A stretch of DNA of 34,952 nt, from the NCBI GenBank assembly GCA_964550025.1, contig CAZJYI010000124.1, positions 1-34,952 of the forward strand, read 5' to 3'. The position numbers and the translations under genes are program-made. The DNA comes from CAZJYI01 sp964550025. Its GTDB lineage: Bacteria; Verrucomicrobiota; Kiritimatiellia; UBA8416; CAYOBW01. The notes beneath the pieces were generated by a model that did not search any database, was not told the origin of the DNA, and was given only the letters and a program-made list of their open reading frames with translations. Below are positions 33,405 through 34,952 of this stretch, piece by piece. How positions within the stretch are numbered: position 1 is the first letter of the stretch; every line of letters begins with the position of its first letter.

Positions 33405-34742
33405 TCAATAGTGGATCCGCAACCGGTAGCGGAGTTCGGATTCGCCGTTGGCTGGGATGGGGACGGCGAAGCGGATGGTCTCGTCATCCAGTTTCTCGTA
33501 CGGCGGCGTGCTCTCGGGGATTTCCCAGCGCCCCCAGGGGTGTTCGATCACCAGCGCGTTCACGGGCGCGTCGGTTTCGTTTGTCAGCCGGATCGTTACT
33601 TCCTGTTCCTGGGCGCGCAGGTCGGCGAGTTCGACGAATGGCGTGTGCGTGCGCTTGCCCGTCAGGCCTTTTGCCGCACCGATCGACAGGGCGATCGTGT
33701 GGCCCGCGTCAGTGAAATCCATGAGCCACTCCCCGCGCGATTCGACGATGCCGGACGGGTGGCGGACGCTGAGCTTGGCCCGGCCCGAGGGAAGGGGAAC
33801 GCCCAGGCCAAGCGCGTTGACCCGCGGCGCGTTGGCCATAAGCAGCACGCGTTGCAGCTTGCGGTCGGGTGCCTCCAGTCCCGGTCCCTCGGCCAGCGGG
33901 TCGAAGATATAGGCCCACTGCACGGCCAGTCCGCGGGCGTCGAGTAGCGGCAGACGCCGCGTTCCGCGCGCGGGCACGGATGCCGTGGGATGCCGCTGCC
34001 CCAGGGGGTGGTACTCCACGACCCGCGCCTCTTCTCCCGGCACGGGGAAGATGAGCGTGGGCCTCTCGGTGGCGAGGAAGCGCCAGGATGCGTTCTCAAA
34101 TGCCACGTCGGTGTCGTTCCGCAGCACGAGTGTGGCTGCCATGGCGCCCGTGCCGTTTGCATCATCCAGGTTCAACGTGTAGATGGCATTCCACTTCAGT
34201 CCGCCCGTTCGGTACGAAAGCCGGAGTTCCTGTTCACCCTCGAGCTCCGTCGACAGTTCGCACGCCAGCGTGGGGGACGTCATCAACTCCTGGTCGGCGG
34301 GAAGCACGATGTCGCCGGACGGCTCGAGGCACAGTGTGCCGTCGTCTTTCCGGAGGATAGAGGGCCGCCCCTTCTCGACCTTCAGCAGCGTGCCCGCGAC
34401 CGCGGAATCCGTTTCAGGCTGGACGACGTGCACCGTCTTCCCGACGTACCGCCGTAGCAGGGCGTCGCGGTTTGCGATGTCGTTCTCGACGCGGGGATCC
34501 AGGGCGGGCAGGGGCGTTGACTTTCCCGGGAAGCTGAACTGTACCGAATCAAGGTCGAGCTTCGGACTCACCCCTTCCCAGCTAAGGCGGGTGACCGGGG
34601 GGGTGAACAAGACACTGCGTGTCTCCACGACTTCCGCCTGGCCACCGGCGTGGACCGTGATTGACAGGTCCCCCGCGGGGGCGAAAGCCACCGAGCACAG
34701 CACGACGACCAGCATGATGGCGAGTCTTCTGATTCTAATCAT
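33405..34742 (-). CDS. Secreted DUF4139-domain protein
   Basis: 445 residues from ATG 34742, preceded by GAGAGAGG. The signal peptide is MIRIRRLAIMLVVVLCSVAFA, with cleavage likely near PAG. The family pattern is clear: ITVHAGGQAEVVETRSVLF early, a segment proposed to form a small barrel (KTVHVVQPETDSAVAGTLLK), the DUF4139 core RLSYRTGGLKWNAIYTLNLD near 176-195, LRNDTDVAFENASWRFLATE, and a beta-sandwich C-terminus with an NETDAPVNALVIEHPWGRWE-type strand pair. The function of this family is unknown; members are exported and often sit with cell-surface genes. The reading frame continues upstream through a 7-bp repeat array, which would add an artefactual MFDVRCS-type extension; the start used here excludes it. 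Confidence 0.87.
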   Translation of the reverse strand: MIRIRRLAIMLVVVLCSVAFAPAGDLSITVHAGGQAEVVETRSVLFTPPVTRLSWEGVSPKLDLDSVQFSFPGKSTPLPALDPRVENDIANRDALLRRYVGKTVHVVQPETDSAVAGTLLKVEKGRPSILRKDDGTLCLEPSGDIVLPADQELMTSPTLACELSTELEGEQELRLSYRTGGLKWNAIYTLNLDDANGTGAMAATLVLRNDTDVAFENASWRFLATERPTLIFPVPGEEARVVEYHPLGQRHPTASVPARGTRRLPLLDARGLAVQWAYIFDPLAEGPGLEAPDRKLQRVLLMANAPRVNALGLGVPLPSGRAKLSVRHPSGIVESRGEWLMDFTDAGHTIALSIGAAKGLTGKRTHTPFVELADLRAQEQEVTIRLTNETDAPVNALVIEHPWGRWEIPESTPPYEKLDDETIRFAVPIPANGESELRYRLRIHY

Positions 34743-34770
34743 GATACCTCTCTCTTCCTCTTGGTCTGTT

Positions 34771-34952
<182 letters not shown>

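Overview
The window is GC-rich and dense with genes. It reads like a chromosome fragment from a free-living member of the Planctomycetes-Verrucomicrobia-Lentisphaerae-Kiritimatiellota (PVC) assemblage; this placement is inferred from gene families, not from a marker gene. Supporting signs are very large secreted multidomain proteins, a GH123/DUF6067-type protein, a ThuA-domain protein, a HzsA-like beta-propeller with a haem motif, an FAD_oxidored protein with carbohydrate-binding-like ends, and a streptopain-like C10 peptidase joined to CARDB repeats. No rRNA, tRNA, phage, CRISPR or transposase gene was found.

Layout. 1-379 is non-coding, with two tandem palindromic repeats. 380-4569 (minus) holds a repetitive Gly/Arg/Pro secreted protein, a secreted FAD oxidoreductase, a small Sm-like protein and a zinc-ribbon lipoprotein. 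4830-8711 (plus) is a secreted metzincin-type metalloprotease. A palindromic repeat element separates it from a convergent ThuA-ankyrin protein (9129-10565, minus). A small Cys/Lys-rich secreted protein (10748-11014) follows on the plus strand. A near-consensus promoter then drives three genes joined by ATGA overlaps: ornithine aminotransferase, a COG2403-type predicted GTPase and carbamate kinase (11302-14851). 14857-19550 (minus) is a C10 peptidase/CARDB gene broken by a frame disruption. 19770-31328 (plus) carries the HzsA-like protein, the GH123-like protein, a second palindromic element, a methyltransferase and a GH2 beta-galactosidase with a LamG domain inside its catalytic region. 31330-34742 (minus) holds a scramblase/LURP-like protein, a helix-turn-helix coiled-coil protein and a DUF4139 protein.

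How the genes fit together. Most large products carry signal peptides and look like an extracellular or periplasmic polymer-degrading set: GH2, GH123-like, FAD oxidoreductase, ThuA, metalloprotease and C10 peptidase. The rocD-COG2403-arcC operon is the clear exception, being cytoplasmic nitrogen metabolism around ornithine and carbamoyl phosphate.

The most unusual signal is not protein-coding. Five short tandem arrays of three unrelated sequences all have a 7-bp period, and each lies just upstream of a start codon. A second repeat family consists of paired inverted REP-like hairpins forming MITE/REPIN-like elements at two loci.
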